DNA of 7,990 nt. It comes from an uncultured Acidaminococcus sp. GTDB taxonomy: Bacteria; Bacillota; Negativicutes; Acidaminococcales; Acidaminococcaceae. Made by a program: the position numbers and the translations under genes. Where the stretch lies: NCBI GenBank assembly GCA_900770265.1, contig CAAGJR010000142.1, positions 1 through 7,990 on the forward strand. The letters are read 5' to 3'. Below are positions 1 through 6,125 of the stretch, one piece after another. Under the pieces are notes generated by a model, which was not told where the DNA came from, ran no database searches, and saw only the letters and a program-made list of their open reading frames with translations. Each line of letters begins with the position of its first letter. Position 1 is the stretch's first letter.

Positions 1-1998
1 CAGACCGTGGAAAACGTACTGGACCATGCGGACGAAGTAAAGGGCAAATCCCTCCAGGAAAAACTGAAGACCTATAGGGACCAGGCCCTGCTGTCCAAAG
101 ACCTGGCCACCATCTGCCTGGACGCCCCCGTGGACAAGGCGCTGACGGCCTATCCCCTCACCGGGCTCACCAGCGCAAGCCATTCCATGATGCAGGAACT
201 GCAGTTCAAGAACCTGTGGGATCGGTTCGTGCCGGTGCTGGGCCTGGCCGCAGGGACGGAAGACCCCGGCTCCGATGACCCCATGGCCCTGTTCGGGGCT
301 CCGGCGGCCGCCGAGACCTGGGAAACCGTGGACATCACCGACAACGCCCAGGCAGAAAAGCTGCTGCAGGAACTCCGCAAGGGCAAACAGCAGGTGGCCA
401 TCGCCTACGCCACCAGCGGCCTGCTGCCCGAATTGACGCTGGACACCCTGGACCTGGCCTTCAACAGCAAACACTACCACTTCCAGCCGGAACTGGCGGG
501 GAAGGCCGTTCTGCTGGACCTGCTGGCCGATGGGGACATCCCGAAAGCCATCGCCGATCCCAAGGAACTGTACAAATATATGCTGGGGCAGCACAGCATG
601 CTCCGGGGCGTCACCGACGATCCCGCCCTGGCCGGCTATCTGTACGAACCCGGCGCCACCAGCTACAGCCTGACGAACCTGGGCGAAGAATTCCTGCCCG
701 CCGCCAGCGGGGAAGGGGCCCAGGATACGGCGGCCCTGGTGCCCGTGCTGCGGGAAAAGCTGGAAGAACGGGGGCTCACCAATCTGTATGAGAACATCGA
801 GCTGCCGCTTACCGAGAACCTGGCCGAAATGGAATTCAACGGCATCACCATCGACCAGCCCATGCTGGACGAAGTGACGGACGAAATGAAGAAGAAGGTC
901 AGCGCCCTGGAACAGCAGGCCTGGGACCAGGCCGGGGAAGAGTTCAACCTGAATTCCCCGAAACAGCTGGGCGTGCTGCTGTTCGAAAAACTGGGCCTGC
1001 CCATCATCAAGAAGACGAAGACCGGGTATTCCACGGACGTATCTGTGCTGGAAGCGCTGCAGGGCGAGCATCCCATCATCGAGACCCTGATCGCCTACCG
1101 CCAGCTGTCCAAGCTGCTGTCCACGTACCTCCTGGGGCTCCATCCATTGATCAACCCCAACACCGGCCGCATCCACACCCATTTCAACCAGATGGCCACG
1201 GTCACGGGCCGGCTGTCCAGCACGGAACCCAACCTGCAGAACATCCCCACCCGGACGGAAGTGGGCAAGCGCATGCGGGAGATGTTCGTGCCCGGCGAAG
1301 GCTACGACCTCCTGATGAGCTGCGACTATTCCCAGGTGGAACTGCGGGTCATGGCCAGCATCGCCAAGGACGAGCTGCTGCTGGATTCTTTCCGCCACGG
1401 CCAGGACGTCCACGCCCGGACGGCTTCCGAAATCTTCGGAGTGCCCCTGGACCAGGTGACCCACTACATGCGCAGCAAGGCCAAGACCGTGAACTTCGGC
1501 ATCATCTACGGCATCAGCGATTTCGGGCTGGCAAAACAGCTGGGGGTTTCCCGCAGCGAAGCCGCCCAATATATTGAAAGCTATTTCGCCCGGTACACCG
1601 GCGTGAAGGCCTACATGGAACGGGAAAAACAGAAGGCCCGGGACCTGGGCTACGTGGAGACCCTGTTCGGCCGGCGCCGGTATCTGCCGGACATCAAGGC
1701 CAAGAACTTCAACCGCCGCAGCTTTGCGGAACGGACGGCCATCAATACGCCCATCCAGGGCACGGCAGCGGACATCATCAAGATCGCCATGCTGAAGGTG
1801 GCCAAAAAGCTGAAGGAAGCCGGCGTGAAGAGCCGGGTGCTGCTCCAGGTCCACGATGAACTGGTGCTGGAAGTGCCCAAAGAGGAAAAAGACCAGGTGG
1901 CCGAAATCGTCAAGACCACCATGGAACAGGCCGTACCCCTGGAAGTGCCCCTGGTGGCGGATGTGGCCACCGGCGAGAACTGGGCGAAGGCCAAATAG
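1..1998 (+). CDS. polA: DNA polymerase I, 5'-truncated by window edge
   Basis: The frame is open from base 1 and the first residues (QTVENVLDHAD..., then REQ-like ALLSKDLATI) match the end of the PolA 5'-nuclease domain. The true start is therefore upstream, about 200 residues missing by family length, and the GTG at base 7 is internal. A middle domain (about 310-800) sits where the 3'-5' exonuclease lies but lacks a visible catalytic DxE pair, as in Bacillus PolA. The polymerase domain is intact: TGRLSSTEPNLQNIP near 1205-1250, motif A DYSQVELR (Asp codon 1324), O-helix with Arg 1471, Lys 1483, Phe 1495 and Tyr 1507, and motif C HDE at 1852-1860. PolA fills gaps in excision repair and replaces Okazaki primers in the cytoplasm. 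Its stop overlaps the mutM ribosome site, so the two are probably co-transcribed and translationally coupled. The identity is very secure. Confidence 0.98.
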   Translation, partial: QTVENVLDHADEVKGKSLQEKLKTYRDQALLSKDLATICLDAPVDKALTAYPLTGLTSASHSMMQELQFKNLWDRFVPVLGLAAGTEDPGSDDPMALFGAPAAAETWETVDITDNAQAEKLLQELRKGKQQVAIAYATSGLLPELTLDTLDLAFNSKHYHFQPELAGKAVLLDLLADGDIPKAIADPKELYKYMLGQHSMLRGVTDDPALAGYLYEPGATSYSLTNLGEEFLPAASGEGAQDTAALVPVLREKLEERGLTNLYENIELPLTENLAEMEFNGITIDQPMLDEVTDEMKKKVSALEQQAWDQAGEEFNLNSPKQLGVLLFEKLGLPIIKKTKTGYSTDVSVLEALQGEHPIIETLIAYRQLSKLLSTYLLGLHPLINPNTGRIHTHFNQMATVTGRLSSTEPNLQNIPTRTEVGKRMREMFVPGEGYDLLMSCDYSQVELRVMASIAKDELLLDSFRHGQDVHARTASEIFGVPLDQVTHYMRSKAKTVNFGIIYGISDFGLAKQLGVSRSEAAQYIESYFARYTGVKAYMEREKQKARDLGYVETLFGRRRYLPDIKAKNFNRRSFAERTAINTPIQGTAADIIKIAMLKVAKKLKEAGVKSRVLLQVHDELVLEVPKEEKDQVAEIVKTTMEQAVPLEVPLVADVATGENWAKAK

Positions 1999-2003
1999 GA
2001 GGG
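1997..2003 (+). promoter_or_regulatory. mutM ribosome binding site overlapping polA stop
   Basis: AGGAGGG begins on the second base of the polA TAG stop and ends seven bases before the mutM ATG. A ribosome finishing polA would sit directly on this site, which suggests translational coupling (inference). Confidence 0.85.
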
Positions 2004-2010
2004 ATTTGCC

Positions 2011-2832
2011 ATGCCGGAACTGCCGGAAGTGGAACAGGTGCGGAGCAGCCTGGTGCCCCATGTGGTGGGACGAAAATTCACAGGCGTACGGTTGGATGTG
2101 CCCAAGATGGTACTCCATCCGGGCGTGGAGGAATTCCAGAAGAGCCTGGTGGGGCGGACCATCACCGGGGTGGGCCGCCGGGGCAAGTACCTGCGGCTGG
2201 AACTGGATAACGGCATGTGGCTGCTGGTCCATCTGCGGATGACCGGGGCCCTGCTGGCCGTGAAGAAGGAGCTGCCGGAACCCCGGTTCACCCATCTGGT
2301 GTTCCAGCTGGACGGGCCCGAGAACCTGTACTTCACCGATATCCGCAAATTCGGGGTGGTGGCCCTGATGGACGGAGACGGGTACGAAGACAAAGGCTAT
2401 GCGTCTCTGGGGCCGGAACCCATGGATGCGGAACTGACACCCCAGTACCTGAAGGAAAAGGCCAGGGGCAAGAGCACGGTGCTGAAGGCCTTCCTGCTGG
2501 ACCAGAGCGTCATCGCCGGGCTGGGGAACATCTATGTGGATGAGGCCCTGTTTGCGGCCGGAGTGCGGCCCACCCGCCGGGTGAACCGGATCACCCGGAA
2601 AGAGTGGGAGGCCCTGACGCTTGCCATCAAGGCCGTGATCCGCCAGGGACTGGAACACCACGGCACCACGTTCCGCAACTACCAGGACGCGGACGGACAC
2701 ATGGGGGACAACGCCCGCTACCTGCAGGTGTACCACCGGAAGGGGCTGCCCTGCCTGCGCTGCGGCACCCTGCTGAAACAGATCAAAGTGGGCGGCCGGG
2801 GCAGCGTGTACTGTCCCCACTGCCAGAAATAA
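2011..2832 (+). CDS. mutM: Formamidopyrimidine-DNA glycosylase (Fpg/MutM)
   Basis: This 273-residue protein has the usual MutM length and architecture. It starts MPELPEVE, where the processed Pro2 is the Schiff-base nucleophile and Glu3 is catalytic. Lys59 (GRRGKY), Met77 (LRMTG) and Arg112/Phe114 (DIRKFG) fit the conserved DNA-contact and void-filling positions. The helix-two-turn-helix follows at about 155-190 (GLGNIYVDEALF, Asn173). The C-terminal zinc finger has Cys248, Cys251, Cys268 and Cys271 (C-x2-C-x16-C-x2-C), with Arg263 in the finger hairpin. By family knowledge it excises 8-oxoguanine and formamidopyrimidines and then nicks the abasic site. The start is fixed by the N-terminal Pro requirement and by AGGAGGG at 1997-2003, seven bases before ATG and overlapping the polA stop. 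Its place between polA and coaE is common in Firmicutes. It is complete, with nothing missing. Confidence 0.98.
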   Translation: MPELPEVEQVRSSLVPHVVGRKFTGVRLDVPKMVLHPGVEEFQKSLVGRTITGVGRRGKYLRLELDNGMWLLVHLRMTGALLAVKKELPEPRFTHLVFQLDGPENLYFTDIRKFGVVALMDGDGYEDKGYASLGPEPMDAELTPQYLKEKARGKSTVLKAFLLDQSVIAGLGNIYVDEALFAAGVRPTRRVNRITRKEWEALTLAIKAVIRQGLEHHGTTFRNYQDADGHMGDNARYLQVYHRKGLPCLRCGTLLKQIKVGGRGSVYCPHCQK

Positions 2833-2848
2833 GAAAGAAGGAAGCGCT

Positions 2849-3445
2849 ATGACCGTCATCGGGCTCACCGGGGGCATCGCCTCGGGCAAAAGCACCGTCA
2901 GTGCGTATTTAAAGGAAAAGGGCATCCCCGTATTCGACGCAGATGCCACGGCCTGGGAAGTGGAAAAGGCCGGCCAGCCCTGCCTGCAGCAGCTGGTGCA
3001 GGCCTTTGGCAAAGAAATCCTGCAGCCGGACGGAGAGCTGGACCGCAGCCACATGGCCCAGCTGGCTTTCCATGACCCCAAGATCCTGCAGCAGCTGAAC
3101 GCTATCGTCCACAGGGCGGTGGAGGAGAAGCGGGACGCGTTTTTACAGGCCCACGCCGGGGACCCGGTGGTGGTGCTGGACGCGCCGCTGCTGCTGGAAT
3201 GTGGCTGGGAGAAAAAGGCCGACACCGTGTGGCTGGTGGACATCGACCCGGAGGAGCAGATCAAACGGGCCATGGCCCGGTCCGGCATGACCCGGCAGGA
3301 AGTGGTGGACCGGATCAACAAGCAGATGCCCCTCACCGAAAAAAGAAAGAAGGCCGACACCATCATCGACAACAGCGGCACGCTGGAGCAGCTGCATGAG
3401 AAGGTAAACGAGGCGCTGGGTGGATTGGCAGAAAACCAACGGTAG
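2849..3445 (+). CDS. coaE: Dephospho-CoA kinase
   Basis: This 198-residue protein is the normal CoaE length. It opens with a Walker A loop, GGIASGKS at residues 8-15, followed by DAD at 30-32 in the substrate-binding region. VLDAPLLLE (about 108-116) precedes the lid region, and RINKQMP and ADTIIDNSG near the C-terminus are typical of the family. The enzyme phosphorylates the 3'-hydroxyl of dephospho-CoA with ATP, the last step of coenzyme A synthesis, in the cytoplasm. The start is supported by AAGGAAG at 2838-2844 and by the normal spacing from Met to the P-loop. It lies 16 bases after mutM, so it is probably in the same transcript. The last few codons run up to a hairpin-rich repeat whose first conserved block (CCAGTCC) begins three bases past the stop, so the C-terminal tail may have been shaped by that element. 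The function is secure. Confidence 0.97.
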   Translation: MTVIGLTGGIASGKSTVSAYLKEKGIPVFDADATAWEVEKAGQPCLQQLVQAFGKEILQPDGELDRSHMAQLAFHDPKILQQLNAIVHRAVEEKRDAFLQAHAGDPVVVLDAPLLLECGWEKKADTVWLVDIDPEEQIKRAMARSGMTRQEVVDRINKQMPLTEKRKKADTIIDNSGTLEQLHEKVNEALGGLAENQR

Positions 3446-3453
3446 CAGCCAGT

Positions 3454-3472
3454 CCGCCCCCCGTGGGGGCGG
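3454..3472. repeat. A hairpin 1 (8-bp stem, CGT loop)
   Basis: CCGCCCCC pairs perfectly with GGGGGCGG around a CGT loop. It has the same geometry as the hairpins at 3614, 4882, 5036 and 7738. It is followed by GGGACC, which leads into the B hairpin. Confidence 0.85.
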
Positions 3473-3475
3473 GGG

Positions 3476-3497
3476 ACCATTGCGCTTGCGCAATGGT
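3476..3497. repeat. B hairpin 1 (10-bp stem, TT loop)
   Basis: ACCATTGCGC and GCGCAATGGT form a perfect 10-bp stem around TT. GGTGGTGGGGTT overlaps its right arm (3495-3506), a motif found at the same place next to the other B hairpins. Confidence 0.85.
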
Positions 3498-3505
3498 GGT
3501 GGGGT

Positions 3506-3523
3506 TATCGGCGATAGCCGATA
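3506..3523. repeat. 7-bp hairpin with GATA loop
   Basis: TATCGGC pairs with GCCGATA around GATA inside repeat copy 1. I see no clear counterpart in the other two copies. Confidence 0.6.
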
Positions 3524-3594
3524 CCTCAAGTTGGGGAACCGATTCCGCACTTTCGGAGTGAAATTCATTCGGCCTGACGGCCTCAGACCCCTCC

Positions 3595-3610
3595 ACCGCC
3601 ATTCGGCGGT
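3595..3610. repeat. B-type hairpin 2 (6-bp stem, ATTC loop)
   Basis: ACCGCC pairs with GGCGGT around ATTC and is followed by CCCC and an A hairpin. The hairpin at 4861-4878 has the same ATTC loop, the same outer ACC/GGT, and a differently paired inner stem. Confidence 0.75.
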
Positions 3611-3613
3611 CCC

Positions 3614-3632
3614 CCTCCCCCCGTGGGGGAGG
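3614..3632. repeat. A hairpin 2 (8-bp stem, CGT loop)
   Basis: CCTCCCCC pairs with GGGGGAGG around CGT. Relative to A hairpin 1 the third pair is T-A instead of G-C, a change on both sides that preserves the stem. Confidence 0.85.
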
Positions 3633-3676
3633 ACTGGTTTGTCAGCGCAATGGTGGTGGGTTCTACGACGAACCCA

Positions 3677-3706
3677 TTGGACTTCCAACGCTCTATTTGA
3701 TATGAT
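3677..3706 (+). promoter_or_regulatory. Weak candidate promoter for slt
   Basis: TATGAT (3701-3706) is a good -10 box, in an AT-rich patch that contrasts with the GC-rich repeat before it. The best -35 at 18 bp is TTGGAC (3677-3682), which is poor. Transcription would start near 3713 and give a leader of about 65 bases. The gene may also be read through from coaE. Confidence 0.4.
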
Positions 3707-3731
3707 ATAAAGATAAAAAGGTTTATCCGCA

Positions 3732-3748
3732 GGGAGTCCATGGCTCCC
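3732..3748 (+). other. Small leader hairpin upstream of slt
   Basis: GGGAG (3732-3736) pairs with CTCCC (3744-3748) around a 7-base loop containing CCATGG. It ends 29 bases before the start codon. No function can be assigned. Confidence 0.35.
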
Positions 3749-3769
3749 GGCTTCTGTCTTATATATTGT

Positions 3770-3774
3770 GAGGG
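3770..3774 (+). promoter_or_regulatory. slt ribosome binding site
   Basis: GAGGG is the only Shine-Dalgarno-like run before the gene. It favours TTG 3781 by spacing over GTG 3778. Either start gives essentially the same protein. Confidence 0.6.
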
Positions 3775-3777
3775 ATT

Positions 3778-4380
3778 GTGTTGGAACGTAAAAGAAGAAC
3801 GAAACGGCCTGGCTGCCTGCCGGTGGTGCTGGTGTTCATCCTGCTGCTGGTGGCCGGTTACTTTGGGTGGAAAACCGATACGGCCCAGCGGCGCTTCGTG
3901 TACAACTGGCCCTACGCCCGGGAAATCCATCTGTACAGTGCCCAATACCGGGTGGATCCGTTCCTGGCTGTGGCCGTGATTAAAAATGAAAGCAACTTCA
4001 AACCGGAGGCCAAATCCAAGGCCGGGGCCCTGGGGCTCATGCAGATTACGCCCGAGACCGGCGCCTGGATCGCCAAATGCACGGATTTTCCCAACTTCCG
4101 GGATAACCTGCTGCTGAAACCGGAACTGAACATCAAATTCGGCTGCTGGTACCTGTCCGAACTGGAAAACGAATTCCAGAACAACGAGGTGCTGATGCTG
4201 GCCGCCTACAACGCAGGCCGGGGCACGGTGAAAGAGTGGATGAAGGACTATGGCTGGGGCTATGATTTCAGCGATATTTCCCAGATTCCCTTCAGCGATA
4301 CCCGCATCTACGTACAGAAGGTTTTGAACGACCGGAACAACTACCAAAATCTTTATAAAAAAACTTTAAAAAACTATTGA
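3778..4380 (+). CDS. Membrane-anchored lytic transglycosylase (Slt family)
   Basis: This is a protein of about 200 residues. A basic N-terminus (ERKRRTKR) precedes one hydrophobic segment at about 14-30, a signal anchor or uncleaved signal peptide. A single SLT domain follows at about 50-160. Glu71 in KNESNF is the expected catalytic acid, and GALGLMQI (83-90) and AAYNAG (142-147) are the other family motifs. The tail IPFSDTRIYVQKVL is also typical. Such enzymes cleave the MurNAc-GlcNAc bond of peptidoglycan with 1,6-anhydro ring formation, outside the membrane. The start is uncertain: an in-frame stop at 3769-3771 bars upstream starts, leaving GTG 3778 (only three bases after AGGG) or TTG 3781 (six bases, better spacing). 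The gene often follows coaE in related bacteria. Its last codons are AT-rich, and its stop lies inside the tRNA promoter. The family call is secure; the exact physiological role is not known. Confidence 0.93.
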   Translation: MLERKRRTKRPGCLPVVLVFILLLVAGYFGWKTDTAQRRFVYNWPYAREIHLYSAQYRVDPFLAVAVIKNESNFKPEAKSKAGALGLMQITPETGAWIAKCTDFPNFRDNLLLKPELNIKFGCWYLSELENEFQNNEVLMLAAYNAGRGTVKEWMKDYGWGYDFSDISQIPFSDTRIYVQKVLNDRNNYQNLYKKTLKNY

Positions 4381-4405
4381 CGAGAGTTCCGATTAGTGGT
4401 ATTAT
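4377..4405 (+). promoter_or_regulatory. Promoter of the tRNA-Leu cluster
   Basis: TTGACG (4377-4382) and TATTAT (4400-4405) are separated by exactly 17 bp, both close to the sigma-A consensus. The -35 box overlaps the TGA stop of the transglycosylase gene (4378-4380). Transcription should begin near 4412 and give a 5' leader of about 34 bases that must be trimmed before the first tRNA. Confidence 0.85.
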
Positions 4406-4445
4406 ATCTTTGTTGCCGACAGAGGAAACAAGAAAAAATTGAAAA

Positions 4446-4532
4446 GCGGGCATGGCGGAATTGGCAGACGCGCTAGCTTCAGGAGCTAGTGGGGGCAACC
4501 CCGTGGAGGTTCAAGTCCTCTTGCCCGCACCA
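4446..4532 (+). tRNA. tRNA-Leu (anticodon CAG), copy 1
   Basis: The acceptor arms GCGGGCA and TGCCCGC pair perfectly. The anticodon stem CTAGC/GCTAG encloses loop TTCAGGA, giving anticodon CAG, which reads CUG. A long variable arm (GGGG CAA CCCC), the T loop TTCAAGT, discriminator A and encoded CCA complete a class II tRNA-Leu. It is identical over all 87 bases to the gene at 4703-4789. Confidence 0.98.
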
Positions 4533-4565
4533 ACTTTTCAAACCTCAGGAGTCACACACAACTTT

Positions 4566-4651
4566 GCGGTTGTGGCGGAAAGGCAGACGCGTCAGCTTGA
4601 GGGGCTGGTGAGGGTAACCTCATGCGGGTTCAAGTCCCGCCAACCGCACCA
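4566..4651 (+). tRNA. tRNA-Leu (anticodon GAG)
   Basis: The acceptor arms GCGGTTG and CAACCGC pair perfectly. The anticodon stem TCAGC/GCTGG (one T-G wobble) encloses TTGAGGG, giving anticodon GAG for CUC and CUU. It has a long variable arm (GAGG/CCTC), T arm GCGGG/CCCGC, discriminator A and encoded CCA. It lies 33 bases after the first tRNA and belongs to the same transcript. Confidence 0.97.
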
Positions 4652-4702
4652 ACTCATTGATTCAGGGCGTGACAAGCCGGTCGGACAGCAAAAACTTCAT
4701 AT

Positions 4703-4789
4703 GCGGGCATGGCGGAATTGGCAGACGCGCTAGCTTCAGGAGCTAGTGGGGGCAACCCCGTGGAGGTTCAAGTCCTCTTGCCCGCACCA
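4703..4789 (+). tRNA. tRNA-Leu (anticodon CAG), copy 2
   Basis: This gene is base-for-base identical to copy 1, including the encoded CCA, while the flanks differ. It lies 51 bases after the GAG gene and 10 bases before the terminator, as the last gene of the cluster. The identity suggests recent duplication or gene conversion. Confidence 0.98.
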
Positions 4790-4799
4790 TTCAAACACC

Positions 4800-4830
4800 A
4801 AAAGCATGTTGCAAAAGCAACATGCTTTTT
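4800..4830 (+). terminator. Intrinsic terminator of the tRNA cluster
   Basis: A perfect 13-bp stem (4800-4812 with 4817-4829) with an AAAA loop runs into a five-base T-run at 4826-4830. On the minus strand the same stem ends in TTTT, so it may also stop transcription arriving from the WYL gene. Confidence 0.92.
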
Positions 4831-4860
4831 CTCGTTATATGCAAAAAAGAAGAACCCACC

Positions 4861-4878
4861 ACCATGCATTCGCATGGT
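4861..4878. repeat. B-type hairpin 3 (7-bp stem, ATTC loop)
   Basis: ACCATGC pairs with GCATGGT around ATTC. It shares its loop and outer pairs with 3595-3610, with covarying inner pairs. Confidence 0.75.
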
Positions 4879-4881
4879 CCC

Positions 4882-4900
4882 CCGCCCTTGAAAAGGGCGG
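4882..4900. repeat. A hairpin 3 (8-bp stem, GAA loop)
   Basis: CCGCCCTT pairs with AAGGGCGG around GAA. It is the inverted partner of the hairpin at 5036-5054, whose loop is the complementary TTC. Confidence 0.85.
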
Positions 4901-5035
4901 ATATCCTTGTTGTCGTGTGTTTGACGTTTCTTGTCGGATTGATTACTGTGATTCGATTGTTCGTTTATGCTTTCATCAGACAATCGACTTTCATCGGTCT
5001 CGAATCCGAAACGCAGCACTCCGTCACACGATTAT

Positions 5036-5054
5036 CCGCCCTTTTCAAGGGCGG
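5036..5054. repeat. A hairpin 4 (8-bp stem, TTC loop)
   Basis: CCGCCCTT pairs with AAGGGCGG around TTC. GGGGACC follows, then an imperfect B hairpin (5058-5064 with 5074-5080, one G-T wobble). Confidence 0.85.
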
Positions 5055-5090
5055 GGGACCGTTGCGCGCAGCACAATGGTGGTGGGTTCA

Positions 5091-5118
5091 ACCACTAACC
5101 ACTGACCACTGACCACTA
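5091..5118. repeat. Tandem heptamer repeat ACCACTR, four copies
   Basis: Four contiguous copies of ACCACTA or ACCACTG fill this stretch. The last copy contains the TAG stop of the minus-strand WYL gene (5116-5118). The 11-mer CTAACCACTGA within it recurs at 7920-7930, beside repeat copy 3. Confidence 0.85.
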
Positions 5119-6108
5119 CCTATACTCCTCCACCAGCCGCTGTCCGGCCTGCAGCATCTGCTTTCGTACTTCCTCCGGCCCGGTGATCTCCACCCCTTCG
5201 CCCAGGGCCATAATCCACCCCAGGAACTGGTCGCTGACTTCCACCGGGATGGTGGTGGTCACCGCGCCGGGCCCGGCCGGAATCAGCATGATGTCCTTGC
5301 CGAACCGGTCGATGAAGATGCCCACCTTATCGTTGGCAATCTTGAACTGTACATTCACCTTCACGCCGTTGAACATGCCGAAATGGGTGTCGGCGTACCG
5401 GGCGATGTCCAGCTTCCGGAATTCCGGGTGGCCCTGCAGGGGCTGGTCCGGCAGCAGCTGCAGGTCTTTGATCTTGTCCACCCGGTAATGGCGGATCTCC
5501 CGGGTCTCCGCATAGTACGCCGCCAGGTAGTAGTTCTCGTCGGACAGGATCATGAGCCAGGGGCTGACCTGGAACCAGTTGCCGTTGTTCCGGGGCACCA
5601 GTTCCTTCTGGGTGTTCCACTTCATATAATGGAAGCGCACCTGGATCTGCTGGTTGATGGCCTGGTGCAGCTTGTCCACGGTCAAATACACGCTGCGGTT
5701 CATGGTCTTTACCCGGCCGGCCAGCACCACCTGGCGTTTCAGGCTGTCGGCCTGGTCCTCGCTGACCAGTTTTCCCAGCTTGTCGATCAGCTCCCGGGAT
5801 TTCTTGTCGGAAATGAACCGGGCGGCCTGCACAGAATCCACCAGCAGCTTCAGTTCGGGCAGCTCGAAATTCCGGTTGCCCAGGTGGTAGACACAGCCCC
5901 GGCCGCTGTTGGAGTTCAGGATGTCCAGACCGTAGTTCCGCAGTTCCTGGAAATCGGAATACAGGGTCTTGCGGTCGGCGTTGACCCCCTTGGCCTTCAG
6001 TTTGTCCATGATTTCCTGCAGGCTCAGGCAGTGGTCGTCGTCCGTTTCCTTTTCAAAGATATCCTTCAGGTACAGCATTTTCAGTTTCTGGTTGATCCCT
6101 TTGGTCAT
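5116..6108 (-). CDS. WYL-domain transcriptional regulator
   Basis: The protein has 330 residues. The N-terminal part (about 8-75) looks like a winged helix-turn-helix, with LSLQEIMDKLKAKGVNADRKTLYSDFQELRNYG matching the DeoR/HTH_11-like fold of this family. A linker helix region follows, then a WYL domain at about 140-220. Its signature is the variant SPWLMILSDENYYLAAY (PWLM at 183-186), followed by RHYRVDKI (207-212), which carries the Arg typically involved in nucleic-acid or nucleotide sensing. The C-terminal WCX-like extension covers about 248-320. The start is supported by AAGGAGG seven bases upstream (plus-strand 6116-6122). WYL regulators respond to nucleic-acid ligands and control DNA repair, defence or metabolic genes; the ligand and targets here are unknown. 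It is divergent from pgi and has no defence genes beside it within the window. The class is secure, the role is not. Confidence 0.93.
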   Translation of the reverse strand: MTKGINQKLKMLYLKDIFEKETDDDHCLSLQEIMDKLKAKGVNADRKTLYSDFQELRNYGLDILNSNSGRGCVYHLGNRNFELPELKLLVDSVQAARFISDKKSRELIDKLGKLVSEDQADSLKRQVVLAGRVKTMNRSVYLTVDKLHQAINQQIQVRFHYMKWNTQKELVPRNNGNWFQVSPWLMILSDENYYLAAYYAETREIRHYRVDKIKDLQLLPDQPLQGHPEFRKLDIARYADTHFGMFNGVKVNVQFKIANDKVGIFIDRFGKDIMLIPAGPGAVTTTIPVEVSDQFLGWIMALGEGVEITGPEEVRKQMLQAGQRLVEEYR

Positions 6109-6125
6109 GGGTGAACCTCCTTGGT

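Larger units (their letters stand above)
3449..3662. repeat. Hairpin-rich intergenic repeat, copy 1
   Basis: This gene-free stretch between coaE and slt is built from consecutive perfect hairpins. In order they are a 19-nt A hairpin (3454-3472), a B hairpin (3476-3497), a 7-bp stem with GATA loop (3506-3523), small 4-bp stems, another B-type hairpin (3595-3610), a second A hairpin (3614-3632), and a degenerate B half ending in GGTGGTGGGTT (3652-3662). CCAGTCC at 3449-3455 and GGACTGG at 3631-3637 are inverted ends. No credible ORF lies here. There is no T-run after the stems, so these are not ordinary terminators. It resembles a BIME- or MITE-like repeat (inference). Confidence 0.8.
4853..5088. 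repeat. Large inverted repeat with hairpin ends, copy 2
   Basis: The left arm starts AACCCACCACC (4853-4863) and the right arm ends GGTGGTGGGTT (5078-5088), a perfect 11-bp inverted pair. Moving inward, each arm has a B hairpin, then GGTCCCCC or its complement, then an identical-stem A hairpin (4882-4900 and 5036-5054). The 135-bp core has weak internal dyads (CGATTGT near 4954 with ACAATCG near 4980; TCGTGTG near the left and CACACGA near the right). No credible gene lies inside. The layout resembles a MITE or a BIME, but no target duplication or transposase is visible. Confidence 0.75.

Noticed and set aside
1650..2393. 247-residue minus-strand ORF across the polA-mutM junction
   Set aside because: It crosses two well-supported forward genes and has serine/arginine/threonine-rich shadow composition.
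3454..3632. A hairpins as ordinary intrinsic terminators for coaE and pgi
   Set aside because: None of them is followed by a T-run on either strand. Other effects on transcription cannot be excluded.
3583..4347. 254-residue minus-strand ORF opposite slt, running into the repeat
   Set aside because: It is antisense to the transglycosylase and its C-terminus is translated hairpin repeat. There are no motifs or ribosome site.
4452..4891. Small plus-strand ORFs starting MAELADALASG over the tRNA genes
   Set aside because: These are translations of tRNA-Leu sequence, a well-known annotation artefact. The RNA genes explain the bases fully.
5383..6114. 243-residue plus-strand ORF opposite the WYL gene
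   Set aside because: It is antisense to a recognisable conserved protein, has no ribosome site, and its composition follows from the opposite coding strand.
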